Part shown: piece by piece, positions 46,735-56,910 of the stretch
Position numbering within the stretch: position 1 is the first letter of the stretch
Layout: the number at the start of each line of letters is the position of its first letter
From: Girardinichthys multiradiatus
Taxonomy: Eukaryota; Chordata; Actinopteri; Cyprinodontiformes; Goodeidae
Direction: 5' to 3'
NCBI RefSeq assembly: GCF_021462225.1
Contig: NC_061817.1
Span: 5,801,327 to 5,865,326, forward strand
DNA: 64,000 nt
Position numbers and translations under genes: made by a program
The notes under the pieces: generated by a model
Told to the model about the DNA's origin: nothing
Database searches by the model: none
Seen by the model: the letters and a program-made list of their open reading frames with translations, nothing else

Positions 46735-47420
46735 TACATGGGCAGCTGAGGTTTAAGTTCATTTTGTGTGTATGTATTTAAAAATTCAAAAGGAAATCTA
46801 TTAACATCTAAGTGTACTTGTTTCTGATTTCTGATTTGCCTTCTGATGCAGGATTCTAGTGGCACTTCTTGTTTAATGGTAAGTATCAAGATGGAAAATA
46901 GTAGGACACAAATTCTTTTGTTTTTATTCTGCATGAAATTCAACTTCTGACATTGTTCAAGTAGTCTACTTTTCTTGTTTTTTATCAGATACTCCAGAGC
47001 ATGATATCTCTTATGTTTTCAGTCATAAATAAAATTCTTGACCTGTTAACTGGAAGTTGTTCTACAGTTTTCAAACAGAATCTATGCTTTGCTATCTAAG
47101 AAAACAAATTAGCTCCTGTAGTGTGAACTAACTTCGTATTATGACCTTCCCTCTAGACACGGTTTGCCCTGCTAGACTCAGCTGGGTCAGGGAATTTTAT
47201 GATTTAGACTTCGTTCAGTCAGAACTGTCATTCTAAAGATGAGAATTTGTTTTCTTAAAAGAATATGTTTTATTTCAATTATTGTGCTACCATGCAATTT
47301 ATAACACAATCCGCTGCGGCTGCATTGGACAGTCTGAGATAAAACAAATGATTTTGAAGGTCAACCATTTTATTTCCTTTGCATTGAAATAATCCATAAT
47401 TAGTCATAAGTTTTAATAAT
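46735..47420. other. no recognisable feature (possible dlx4 3' UTR)
   Basis: AT-rich DNA with a further AATAAA near 47027-47032. Confidence 0.4.
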
Positions 47421-47424
47421 GAAT

Positions 47425-47570
47425 GATACCTTGTGTTGCCCTGCGATGGACTGGCAACGTGTCCAGGGTGTACCCCACCTCCTGCCCATAGACTGCTGGA
47501 GATAGCCACCAGTTTCCCTGCGACCCACTATGGAAGGAACGATATAGAAAATGACTGACTGACCTTGTGT
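47425..47570 (+). mobile_element. 3' fragment of the tRNA-headed SINE-like repeat
   Basis: 'tgttgccctgcgatggactgg' to 'gactgactgacc': only the 3' part of the family, with no tRNA head. Confidence 0.75.
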
Positions 47571-48039
47571 TAACATCCTAAATGTAGCTGTCAAGCTGTT
47601 TTTATCCTGTGAAGTGATCACATGTAGAAAATGCCTCGAATGCACAAACTGGCCAGCAGACAATTAGTTTCAGGTAAAAAAGGAAATAGTTTTGAGGGTT
47701 TCACCATAAAATGGGAAAGGCTCAATGTAATTGGTTAATTAAGTCCTTGCTTATTGGCTGAAAGAGCACATAACACTTTTACATAAAAATTTGCTCCTGC
47801 GTTGCTGCCCCTCCCTTACACTGGTCTGCTTTACTTGAAACTGAACCTCAGAACAAACCCTTCATCCAAGCAAGAAACCAGACCTACACGAGTTACCAGA
47901 ACCTGGCCAGTCCTTGGAGCTATGGAGATAAATGTTTTTTTTTTGCTTTGCATCATATGCTTTGCTAAGTTCATTTGACATTTTTGTGTGAATTTGTTGC
48001 AAGGAATGTAGTTTTAAAAATAATGATACATTTTATTAT

Positions 48040-48330
48040 AGGCGCCTTCCTTGACACTCAAGGTCACCTTACATCATAAAACATAAAAACAGGTAGTGAG
48101 GAGTGAGTTGCAGAGCTGGGGAGCAGAGCAGCTGAATGCTCTACTCCACATGGTAACAAGACGGGCAGATGNNNNNNNNNNNNNNNNNNNNNNNNNNNNN
48201 NNNNNNNNNNNNNNNNNNNNNNNNNNNNNNNNNNNNNNNNNNNNNNNNNNNNNNNNNNNNNNNNNNNNNNNTGTATGTGCTTTAAATGTGTGGGAAAATT
48301 CATATACTGCTGTGGTCTAAAGCTGTCTAA
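48040..48330 (-). mobile_element. LINE 3'-end fragment around assembly gap
   Basis: 'gcgccttccttgacactcaagg' (48042-48063) and 'ctactccacatggtaacaagacggg' before the gap resemble the minus-strand 3' part of L2-like elements. The gap prevents a firm call. Confidence 0.4.
48172..48271. other. assembly gap (100 N)
   Basis: Run of N; the true length is unknown. Confidence 0.99.
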
Positions 48331-48524
48331 ACAGGATTTGAAGTCTTTGGCCAGAATATTATTCCTTCCAAGTGTATCTCACAGTCCTGAAAAGTAATGA
48401 GCAGCTAGACATCCCAGAAGCCCGTGCCAGGAGAGGTCAGCCCTGCCTGTCTTTTAGGAGAGATGGCGGGGCCCTTCTTCTGACTGCAAACGTAAGCTGG
48501 AGAGATTAAGAACATCTTCAACTT

Positions 48525-48640
48525 TTGGCTGTGGCTCAGTGGAAGAGTAGTTGTCTTACAATCTGAAAGTTGTGGGTTCGATTCTTCCTCCTGCTACATG
48601 TCGATGTGCCCCTCGGCAAGGCACTTAACCTTAAGTTGTG
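48525..48640 (+). mobile_element. tRNA-derived SINE, third family
   Basis: A box TGGCTCAGTGGAAGAG (48531-48546) and B box GGGTTCGATTC (48574-48584) with normal spacing. They are followed by 'cctcggcaaggcacttaacc', a common fish SINE body phrase. The 3' end is truncated. Confidence 0.7.
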
Positions 48641-48644
48641 TTTG

Positions 48645-49415
48645 TGTATAAATGTGTGCACGTCTGGACATAATTTATCTTTTATAGTTAGACACACTAA
48701 CGATCAGTATTAAATTCAGACATGAGAAACATATTGCTCCTTAGTGTAAGCTCTGTTTGTAATCTAGTGGCCGGGGGCAATTTTGTCTGAAAGTCATAAA
48801 TCAGAAGACGGAGGTCTCGTCTTTTTGCCCTGGCAAACATCTGAAAATGCGAAAAGACTTGTCAGACATTGCCAATGATTTTTTTAAATGACCATGTCAA
48901 TTAAAGGTAATTTAGGATACAGCTTGTTAAATAAAGCTCTCCTTCTGACACCCTAATTATCTTTAATTGTCTGTCAAGGGAATATCTTCCTGCCATAGGT
49001 CTCGAAGGAAAAGCCTTGGAAGCTGTGGACTTCATCAATCTGGATTACTGAGAGCTAATCCTTTTACTGCTAACTGATTTGTTGAATTATTGGTACACAG
49101 ACTGATGAATTTTGCTGCTTGTGGTTTTGTTTAATCAGGAAATAGTTTATCAATTTTTTTATTTATTTATGATGAAATCATTAAGATTTATTGTTTTACT
49201 CCTGCATATTTAAGTGATGTAGAAAAATTCTGCATTTCAGGTGGCTAAACAAACATACTGTAAGGTGAACAATTTAAAGTTATATAAACAAGAAAGGTTA
49301 CAGTCAGATGGTGTGTGGTTATGTTGGGTTAATTGGAGACTACATTGCCATTAGATTGCCATTCTTGTGAATCTGGTGGCTTCTCCAAGTAAGCAAAAAA
49401 TAGGGCATAATTTGG
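48645..49415. other. no recognisable feature
   Basis: AT-rich DNA; no ORF of note. Confidence 0.4.
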
Positions 49416-49419
49416 TATT

Positions 49420-49720
49420 TAAATAGAATAATGATCTAAAACATAGAGACATATCAATACAGATGTGGTTCACCGAACAGAAAACCAGCCCTCTGTCAGG
49501 GCCACTTCAGTCCCCAGATTTAAATCTTACAGAAAACCCAAATGAACAGGAAGCAGCTGAAGGGAAGAGACTAATAAACTTAGTTTCCATGTGAGATTAT
49601 GCTACAGCGATAAATGATCAAATACTTTATTTCAAGGTTTTTACATCTTTACCAGAGGTGCCAACAAGTGTAGAAAATCGATGGAGGATTTTGATTAATC
49701 AAACCAACCACCATTGACAC
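49420..49720 (+). mobile_element. Tc1-like C-terminal fragment
   Basis: It reads as the end of a Tc1 transposase: the 'DPKH' zone near 49430-49450, 'aggcca'-type Pro/Ser 'SPDLNPTENP'-like DNA at 49505-49545 ('cagtccccagatttaaatc'), then a degraded tail. There is no open frame. Confidence 0.5.
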
Positions 49721-50189
49721 TGATCATAGGTGTAGAAACCCTAAATGTTCTTGTTATGGGTTATTAACTTATCAACCATATCAGAGCAGCTGTGTATTTG
49801 TTGAATGCATGATTCAAATACTGGCATCAGACTTGGAATTTTAAGTCAAGTTACCAAGGCTATCAGGGCAGGTTTCATAACTAACCAACTTTCTCTTTCG
49901 TAGTTTCAGCTGAAGATCCAGATCCTTAACTGTTTTTCATAAAAAATCTATTCCAGTCATCTTCAGTCTAATGTAGATCAGAGTTTTCCATGATGAGGTG
50001 TTGTAGAGTGAGTTCACCTAGAAGACATTTTAAAACATTTATTTTTCATGTAAAAGTTTCCTCAATTTTTTTATTTCCTTAAAGATTTTTTATAAACAGT
50101 CATGGGAAACATGGACCTTCTGACAGGCAACAAGTCTCTGTTTTACTTATGTTGTAGGTTTTCAGAAGATAATCGGGAACCAACAATTA

Positions 50190-51380
50190 GGGTAGCTTGA
50201 GTTATAAAGTTGTGCTAATAAGTTTACATGCCCTCGCAGAAGCTTAGATTTTTATTGGCTGTTTTCAGAGACTATTAGTAACAATGCTAAACCTGTTGAT
50301 AATAGTGGGTGGAAAGAGCCATTAATCACCAAACAACAGTTTGCTCTTTTCAGTGACAACAGAAACCTTTCAAATTACCCTGATCAAAAGTTTACATAAC
50401 CTGGAAGTTTTGACCTGCGAACAAAAACAAAAGTTGATATACATGAAAATGAAAGACCCAGACCCCTGCATGTTTCATCCAGTGCTACACTGATGTTGCT
50501 GCATTCTGACAGAAAGGAAAACAATTATCAAAGGCTTTGAGACGGAATATATTTGAGCTTTGGGAATGCCAACCAGCAGCATTCAAACTCTAATTAGGAA
50601 GTGTAAAATGAGGGATTCTGTTATAACAAAGCTATGGTCAGGTAGACCTACAACAAATTCTGTCAGGATGCATAAGACAAATCCACAGAAATATTAGTTA
50701 ACATACAGGGCTTTCTCAAAATATTGATATAGCCGTTTCTAGATGCACAATAAGGTGTCACTCAAAGAAAAATAGGCTGCATGTTCGAGTCACCAAAAAA
50801 AGAGCATTACTGAATGAAATAAAACCTGAAAATCTCTGTGACAACGTTATTCGGAGGTCTAACACCAACATTGAAATTTATGGCTACTTTCATATATTTG
50901 GAGATGAGAATACAAGGCCTAGGATGAAAAGTGCACTATTCCTCTTCTGAAACATGGACGTAAACACTGATGTTTTGGGCATTTGTGAGCTATAAAAGCC
51001 CAGGAATCTTGGTCAGAACTGATGGCAAGATGAACGCAGCAAGTCATAAGACAATATCAGAGAAAAATATTGACGAAATAATAGGCCAAGGCAATCTGTC
51101 ATAGGCTAAAGCAGTAAAACAGGAAGGTTCTGGAAGGGTCGTCACCCTCTCGTAACCTCAGTATCATCGAGCCATTTTAGGGAGATCTCAGATGTGTAGT
51201 TCATGCAAGACAACCCAAGAATTTACATGAACTAAAGCTTTTTGCCAAGAAGGAGGAACTCTGCCATCTGAGAAAACAAAGTGCCTCAACCACTACTTCC
51301 ACAAAAGACTTCAAGCTTTCATGTTAAAAGGGAGATACACAGTATTAAAAGCTCTGTTAAGTAAACTTTTGATCAGGATT
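50190..51380 (+). mobile_element. decayed Tc1-like element with internal TIR repeats
   Basis: The inner direct repeat 'ccctgatcaaaagtttaca' (50379-50397) is mirrored by 'gtaaacttttgatcagga' (51361-51378), so the two ends face each other. Between them, broken frames resemble Tc1 transposase, such as a GRPT-like linker near 50640-50660 and the core near 50930-51050. The outer left repeat may be 'ctaataagtttacatgccc' (50215-50233). It is long dead. Confidence 0.55.
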
Positions 51381-51383
51381 AAT

Positions 51384-51595
51384 GTGGTTGGCCCAGTGGT
51401 TAGAGAACAGGGCATTTGCATCCCGGAGAGTACCCTGTTTGAATCCCACAGCCTGCCACTCTGGGTCCCTGAGCAAGACCCTTAGCCCCTGAATGCTCCC
51501 CGGGCGCCGCGCAATGGCAGCCCACTGCTCCCTAAGGGATGGGTTAAATGCACAGGATAATTTCTCCATTGTGAGATCAATAAAGACTACATTAT
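51384..51595 (+). mobile_element. tRNA-derived SINE, fourth family, abutting gap
   Basis: A box TTGGCCCAGTGGTTAGAG (51388-51405) and B box TTTGAATCCC (51438-51447). The body has 'ctgggtccctgagcaagaccc' and the tail 'agatcaataaagactac' directly before the N run. Confidence 0.75.
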
Positions 51596-51695
51596 NNNNN
51601 NNNNNNNNNNNNNNNNNNNNNNNNNNNNNNNNNNNNNNNNNNNNNNNNNNNNNNNNNNNNNNNNNNNNNNNNNNNNNNNNNNNNNNNNNNNNNNN
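51596..51695. other. assembly gap (100 N)
   Basis: Run of N; the true length is unknown. The 240-codon minus-strand frame across it is an artefact of translating N. Confidence 0.99.
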
Positions 51696-51699
51696 TGAA

Positions 51700-52920
51700 A
51701 TCATTATGTAAAGGTGACACGCTATAACAATAATGACAACCCATTTGCCGATAATCAGCATCAGCTTCCACAAACACAGCGGCAACCGCATTGGCAAGCT
51801 TTTACGGCCGGTCTGGCACCTTCTGGCATCCTCGCGGAATCCCGTGCCACCGTGCGGCAAGCTGTGGCAGTTCCGGTGGCAGCTTCGGTGGCAGGCTGTG
51901 GCGGAACTACCAGTTCTGCCCGCCACTGCCACAAATTGATCTCGGTCCTGCTGCAATTCAATCAATTTCTCGGCACGTTTGCAATGTAATGCAATGCAGA
52001 CGTGCCACAGCGCCTCCCACTGAACAAGATAGGTAGCTCGGTCAGCAGGGACGATGAGGAAGAGCGCTGCTGACGTCATCTTCTGCGCCCGCAGCTCGGA
52101 ATGCTTTTTCGTTTTCGAGTTCTGGGCAGTACTTTGCGGGCAGCCACGAAAACGAAAAAAGCAATGTCTGCTTTGTTTTCTTTTTGATTAATGCATAAAA
52201 TGTGCAGTCATGAAGAGAAAATGCAAATGCAAATAGGATGATTGATTACTAATTTTATTTATGGGTCAATAATGCAGGCCACATTCTTAAAATGAAAAAG
52301 CATTTCTGGAAATGCTTTTTCATTTTCAATTTTACATTTCAAATTGAACTTCTGGTTAATCTATGTTGCTGGTGCCATATTTTTAAAAATTAATCTTTCA
52401 ACATGTCTTTTTCTTTTTCATTTAATTTAGTGAAGGAGATGCGCAGTCTTGAAGAAGCCACTGCAACTGCAAATAGGCATGATTGATTACTATATTTCAT
52501 TTAGGGTCAAATTCAGTGCAGCCACATTCTTAAATGAAAAGCATTTCTGAAAAGCTTTTCATTTCGTAACTATGGTACCGATTTGCTTCCATAGCTCTGT
52601 ACACGTTCCGCTCAGTCCGGGGTTGTTCTCACTCAGCCTAGGTTTCCACGCGTCTTAGAAGCAGGAGTGCACCCCCGGCAGCTACTGCGGATGGTCCGAG
52701 TATTTGCAGGTGAGAGAAGCAGTTCGTCCATCGTGTTGCCAGGGAAGTCATGCACGCATTTGCCACCGGAGTGAATTGCAAGGTGCGGCGGTATCCTCTG
52801 GCTGAATGAGAACAACCAGAATGGTGGCCGAACCCGGCACCACACCAAAAACATGCAGAAAACGAGAGCGCGCAAAGCTCCGAGGCGGCCATTAGCGATC
52901 CATCTTGGTCCTTGTTGTTT
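51700..52920. repeat. GC-rich / AT-rich composite repeat with tandem duplication
   Basis: 51780-52080 is GC-rich with repeated 'ggtggca' words. 52203-52335 and 52441-52562 are diverged direct copies of one unit, each containing 'gattgattactaNttt', a 'gccacattcttaaaatgaaaa' type phrase and a short hairpin. 52580-52900 is GC-rich again. No protein domain is recognised in any frame. It looks like a composite dispersed repeat, but I cannot name it. Confidence 0.45.
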
Positions 52921-53034
52921 TGTTATCAAACTAATTTTGATATCACACAAAAGTTACTAAAGTGACCAATATGCAGATTTCAAATGATGATTTCATTTAT
53001 CATAGGGAAAAGCTAGCCAAACCAACATTGCTGT

Positions 53035-53630
53035 GTGTAAAAAGGTGACTGCCTCCTAAGTCCTGGTAAAGGAGGCCATTTGTGCCAAAAATGGCCATGA
53101 AGCATTTGTGATAACTGGCAAAGTTACTTCATGTCATCTACATTGGTGGGTTTTTTAACATGGCTTTGTGTTCTTTTTGCCTGGAGTGGTTTTAAAACTT
53201 GCCCATGGATGTCACCTTTTGCCCAATCTCTTTGTTATTGTTGAATCATAAACACTGACCTTAAACTGAGACAATGCTTTAAATGTTCTGGGATAGTTTG
53301 TGACCCCTTGCACTCTATGTGATATAATTGCGGATAATGTCTCTCACTCTGGTTTACTGAAGTCCCGACGTCTTAGAAATTACTATTGTGGCCCTTTCCA
53401 GGCTGTTAGATAATTTTGATCTTGTTTCTCATCCATTTTATAATTTCTTTACATTGGGGCACGAGGAGTTTAGTTTTAAGATCTTTTTGATATTGGCCTA
53501 GTGAAATTGAACTCAACTCTCTAAAAATTGTAGTTAATCACAGTCAAGCCTTGATTAGAAAGTGATGAGCAATTACTGTTTCACATAGGACCAGGTTTGT
53601 TGTTTGGTGAGCTGGAACGGTTTAGGTTGA
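53035..53630 (-). mobile_element. Tc1-like 5' half, fourth family
   Basis: On the minus strand, a degraded N-terminus 'MPQCKEIIKWMRNK' starts at about 53463. It is followed downstream by 'FKVSVYDSTITKRLGKR' (about 53275-53225), as in the N-terminal half of one common fish Tc1 family. Stops are frequent. Beyond it the 'ttactgtttcacatagga' phrase (53574-53591) is like that family's inverted repeat. Confidence 0.6.
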
Positions 53631-53721
53631 CAAAAAGGAAATCTGGATGGGGCATAAACGTTTTTTATAGAATTGTAGGTGAAAAATCTATCCACCCATA
53701 AAAATAAAAACTTAAATATAT

Positions 53722-54070
53722 AATGTTTTCTGAGGTGGACCCAAATGCAGGCAATAAATAAGGAGGAGCATGCTGGTAAGCAGAATTAAATGTGCAACAT
53801 AAGAAGACTTATACGCTTTGGTATGAGAACAGGACACCAGAAGAACAACAGAAGAATCCAGCAGCGATTAGTGATATGGAAACCAGGTGAGTATAATCAC
53901 GAGGATGAAGAACAGCTGAGGGAGAGTGTGAGCAGGGAACTGAGGGAAGTTGGCAGTAGCCACAGAATGAACTCAGAGAGCTGAACACAAACACAAAAGA
54001 ATTTACAAACCAAGAAGGAAAACAGGGATCTTGCTGCTACTGACCATGTTGTGCATGGCGATTATAAATA
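53722..54070 (-). repeat. LTR remnant (gypsy-type), minus orientation
   Basis: It starts 'ggtggacccaaatgcaggca' (53734-53753), the complement of the 'tgcatttgggtcc' near the end of the LTR at 62406-62898. Purine-rich DNA follows. No partner is seen. Confidence 0.4.
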
Positions 54071-54074
54071 CTCT

Positions 54075-54825
54075 GTGGCAAGCCCAATCAACTTCTAATT
54101 CACCACAGTGGCACAATTCCTTTAGTGACAAATGTGTTTATTTTAGAAACTGAAATTCTATTTTAATCAATTCAATTTATTTATATAGGGTAAATTCACA
54201 ACAGATGTTTTAAATTCTGGCTGCATTTGAGTAAAACTTGGATGATGTCAGTGCATAGATATATAAAACCTAGTTTTTTTGTTATGCTACCAAGGGTTTA
54301 CACTTGATGTAGGTGCATCTAGAAAACATATATCACTGTAAGATCAAGTTTTTTGAGATGCCTCAGCGTTGCAATGATTTGTGTTTTATTCGGATTCTTG
54401 CAAAATGGTTTACAGTTGGGGAAAATGGTGAATAGCAACAAATGCCCCTTCAAGATGCTCAAAGTGTAATTTTTAACTTAGTACCAAACAAACAGAGAAA
54501 AAAAAAACAATGAGAAGGATTCTAATGAAACCAAAACAATCCAAGATTGATGAGAGCAAAAAACAAAACATCAACCCAGAGTGGTTCAAGTTAAACACAT
54601 CAGCTTTATGATGGAGATAGTGATGTACTAATGGATATCACAGATATTGATAAGGTTAAAAACTGTATGATTCCATGTTTCATTGTCAGTTGTGTTTGGC
54701 AGCAAACAGAAAAAACATGTACGTAATTGCACACCCTTCATGTTCGATGACTTGTTTGGTGTGACTTCCGCATTTATCGCAATGCTTTCCCTTGCGCAAA
54801 TGTCGCATTTCCTGCGCATGTTTCT
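54075..54825. other. no recognisable feature
   Basis: AT-rich DNA. Confidence 0.4.
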
Positions 54826-54829
54826 CAGA

Positions 54830-55325
54830 GCCTCTCGCCACCTCTCTGCTTCACAGGAGGGCAGAGCAGATTAAAGCACTTCCAATGTAAGTCAGGACTG
54901 AAGCGAATGTCAGCAAAGTGCGTGGCACAGCATAGCGGGGCTGATAGCCTTCGCTATTGTCCCCGAGGGACCAGCTGATGTCTCTGCACCTGTCCCCTAG
55001 GGTGCAGCCAAAGTTTCCTACTTGATCATTGTCACTTCATCTTTCTGCACCGCAAGACCTTCTTGCCAGCTCTAGAGGTTCAGATAGGCGTCATTTCTCC
55101 TTTCCAGTCATCACCTAAAGCCTCTTCAACGCCTTCCAGCAGCCTGCAACCATCAGAGTCTGTTATTCCCACTATTTGCACGCCTGAGAGCACCAGAGCC
55201 CACTCCTTTCCACCTGTAAGCCCCAGAGCCCTCTCCATGTTGCCCCAGAGGATGTTCATTGCCACTTCAGAGCATTAGAGTCCATTCGTCATCATCACCA
55301 TTTGCACCTCATGTTAAGCCTTCTA
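54830..55325 (+). mobile_element. LTR-element internal region, left part
   Basis: C-rich sequence with repeated 'cccagagcccnctcc' words (55193-55235). It runs into the Tc1 insertion at 55326 and appears to continue at 56911. Assignment to the same element is by composition and position only. Confidence 0.35.
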
Positions 55326-56908
55326 CAGGTCCTTCTCAAAATATTCAACAATGTGAATGATGAAAATTTAACATTCATCTATTTTAAATTCATGCACACT
55401 AACTGAAATACTTTCAGGTCTTCTTATTGTCTTAATACGTACTGATTTTGGCATACAGCTCATGAAAACCCAAAATCCTATCTCACAAAATTAGCATATT
55501 TCATCGACCAATAAGAAGAAAGTGTTTTTAATACAAAAAAACGTCAACCTTCAAATAATCATGTACAGTTATGCACTCAATACTTGGCGGGAATCCTTTG
55601 GCAGAAATGACTGCTTCAATGCGGCGTGGCATGGAGGCAATCAGCCTGTGGCACTGCTGAGGTCTTATGGAGGCCCATGATGCTTCGCTATCGGCCTTTA
55701 GCTCATCCAGAGTGTTTGGTCTTGAGTTCTCTCAACGTCTCTTCACAATATCCCACAGATTCTCTATGGGGTTCAGGTCAGGAGAGTTGGCAGGCCAATT
55801 GAGCACAGTGATACCATGGTCAGTAAACCATTTACCAGTGGTTTTGGCACTGTGAGCAGGTGCCAGGTCGTGCTGAAAAATGAAATCTTCATCTCCATAA
55901 AGCGTTTCAGCTGATGGAAGCATGAAGTGCTCCAAAATCTTCTGATAGCTAGCTGCATTGACCCTGCCCTTGATAAAATACAGTGGACCAACACCAGCAG
56001 CTGACACGGCACCCCAGACCATCACTGACTGTGGGTACTTGACACTGGACTTCTGGCATTTTGGCATTTCCTTCTCCCCAGTCTTCCTCCAGACTCTGGC
56101 ACCTTGATTTCCGAATGACATGCAGAATTTGCTTTCATCTGAAAAAAGTACTTTGGACCACTGAGCAACAGTCCAGTGCTGCTTCTCTGTAGCCCAGGTC
56201 AGGCGCTTCTGCCGCTGTTTCTGGTTCAAAAGTGGCTTGACCTGGGGAATGCGGCACCTGTAGCCCATTTCCTGCACACGCCTGTGCACGGTGGCTCTGG
56301 ATGTTTCTACTCCAGACTCAGTCCACTGCTTCCGCAGGTCCCCCAAGGTCTGGAATCGGCCCTTCTCCACAATCTTCCTCAGGGTCCGGTCACCTCTTCT
56401 CGTTTTGCAGCGTTTTCTGCCACACTTTTTCCTTCCCACAGACTTCCCACTGAGGTGCCTTGATACAGCACTCTGGGAACAGCCTATTCGTTCAGAAATT
56501 TCTGTCTGTGTCTTACCCTCTTGCTTGAGGGTGTCAATAGTGGCCTTCTGGACAGCAGTCAGGTCGGCAGTCTTACCCATGATTGGGGTTTTGAGTGATG
56601 AACCAGGCTGGGAGTTTTAAAGGCCTCAGGAATCTTTTGCAGGTGTTTAGAGTTAACTCGTTGATTCAGATGATTAGGTTCATAGCTCGTTTAGAGACCC
56701 TTTTAATGATATGCTAATTTTGTGAGATAGGAATTTTGGGTTTTCATGAGCTGTATGCCATAATCATCCGTATTAAGACAATAAAAGACCTGAAATATTT
56801 CAGTTAGTGTGCAATGAATCTAAAATATATGAATGTTAAATGTTCATCATGACATTATGGAAAATAATGAACTTTATCACAATATGCTAATATTTTGAGA
56901 AGGACCTG
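55326..56908 (-). mobile_element. Tc1-like transposon copy B, nearly complete
   Basis: Both ends are present: CAGGTCCTTCTCAAAATATT at 55326 and its complement ending at 56908. TA lies on each side (55324-55325 and 56909-56910). At 1583 bp, with TIRs of roughly 200 bp and one transposase gene, it has normal Tc1 architecture. It is inserted in the LTR-element region and is the best-preserved transposon in the window. Confidence 0.93.
55578..56580 (-). pseudogene. Tc1-like transposase, one premature stop
   Basis: 282 codons are open from MGKTADLTAVQK at 56580. In order they give a paired-like HTH ('TQTEISERIGCSQSAVSRHL'), a linker and second DNA-binding part ('GRKKCGRKRC'), the first catalytic Asp in 'VLFSDESKFC', the second in 'FQHDLAPAHSA', and the Glu region 'SPDLNPIENLWDIVK'. 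So the D, D and E residues are all present. Directly after this a one-base deletion creates TGA (about 55732-55734). A one-base insertion a few bases on restores the frame for the last roughly 50 codons. The family length is about 340 aa. Confidence 0.92.
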
Positions 56909-56910
56909 TA

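Noticed and set aside
51357..52079. 240-codon minus-strand frame
   Set aside because: It includes 34 codons of N, crosses a SINE tail and has no recognisable domain.
52633..52950. Minus-strand frames in GC-rich DNA as a first exon
   Set aside because: The sequence belongs to a composite repeat region, and no downstream exon or domain supports it.
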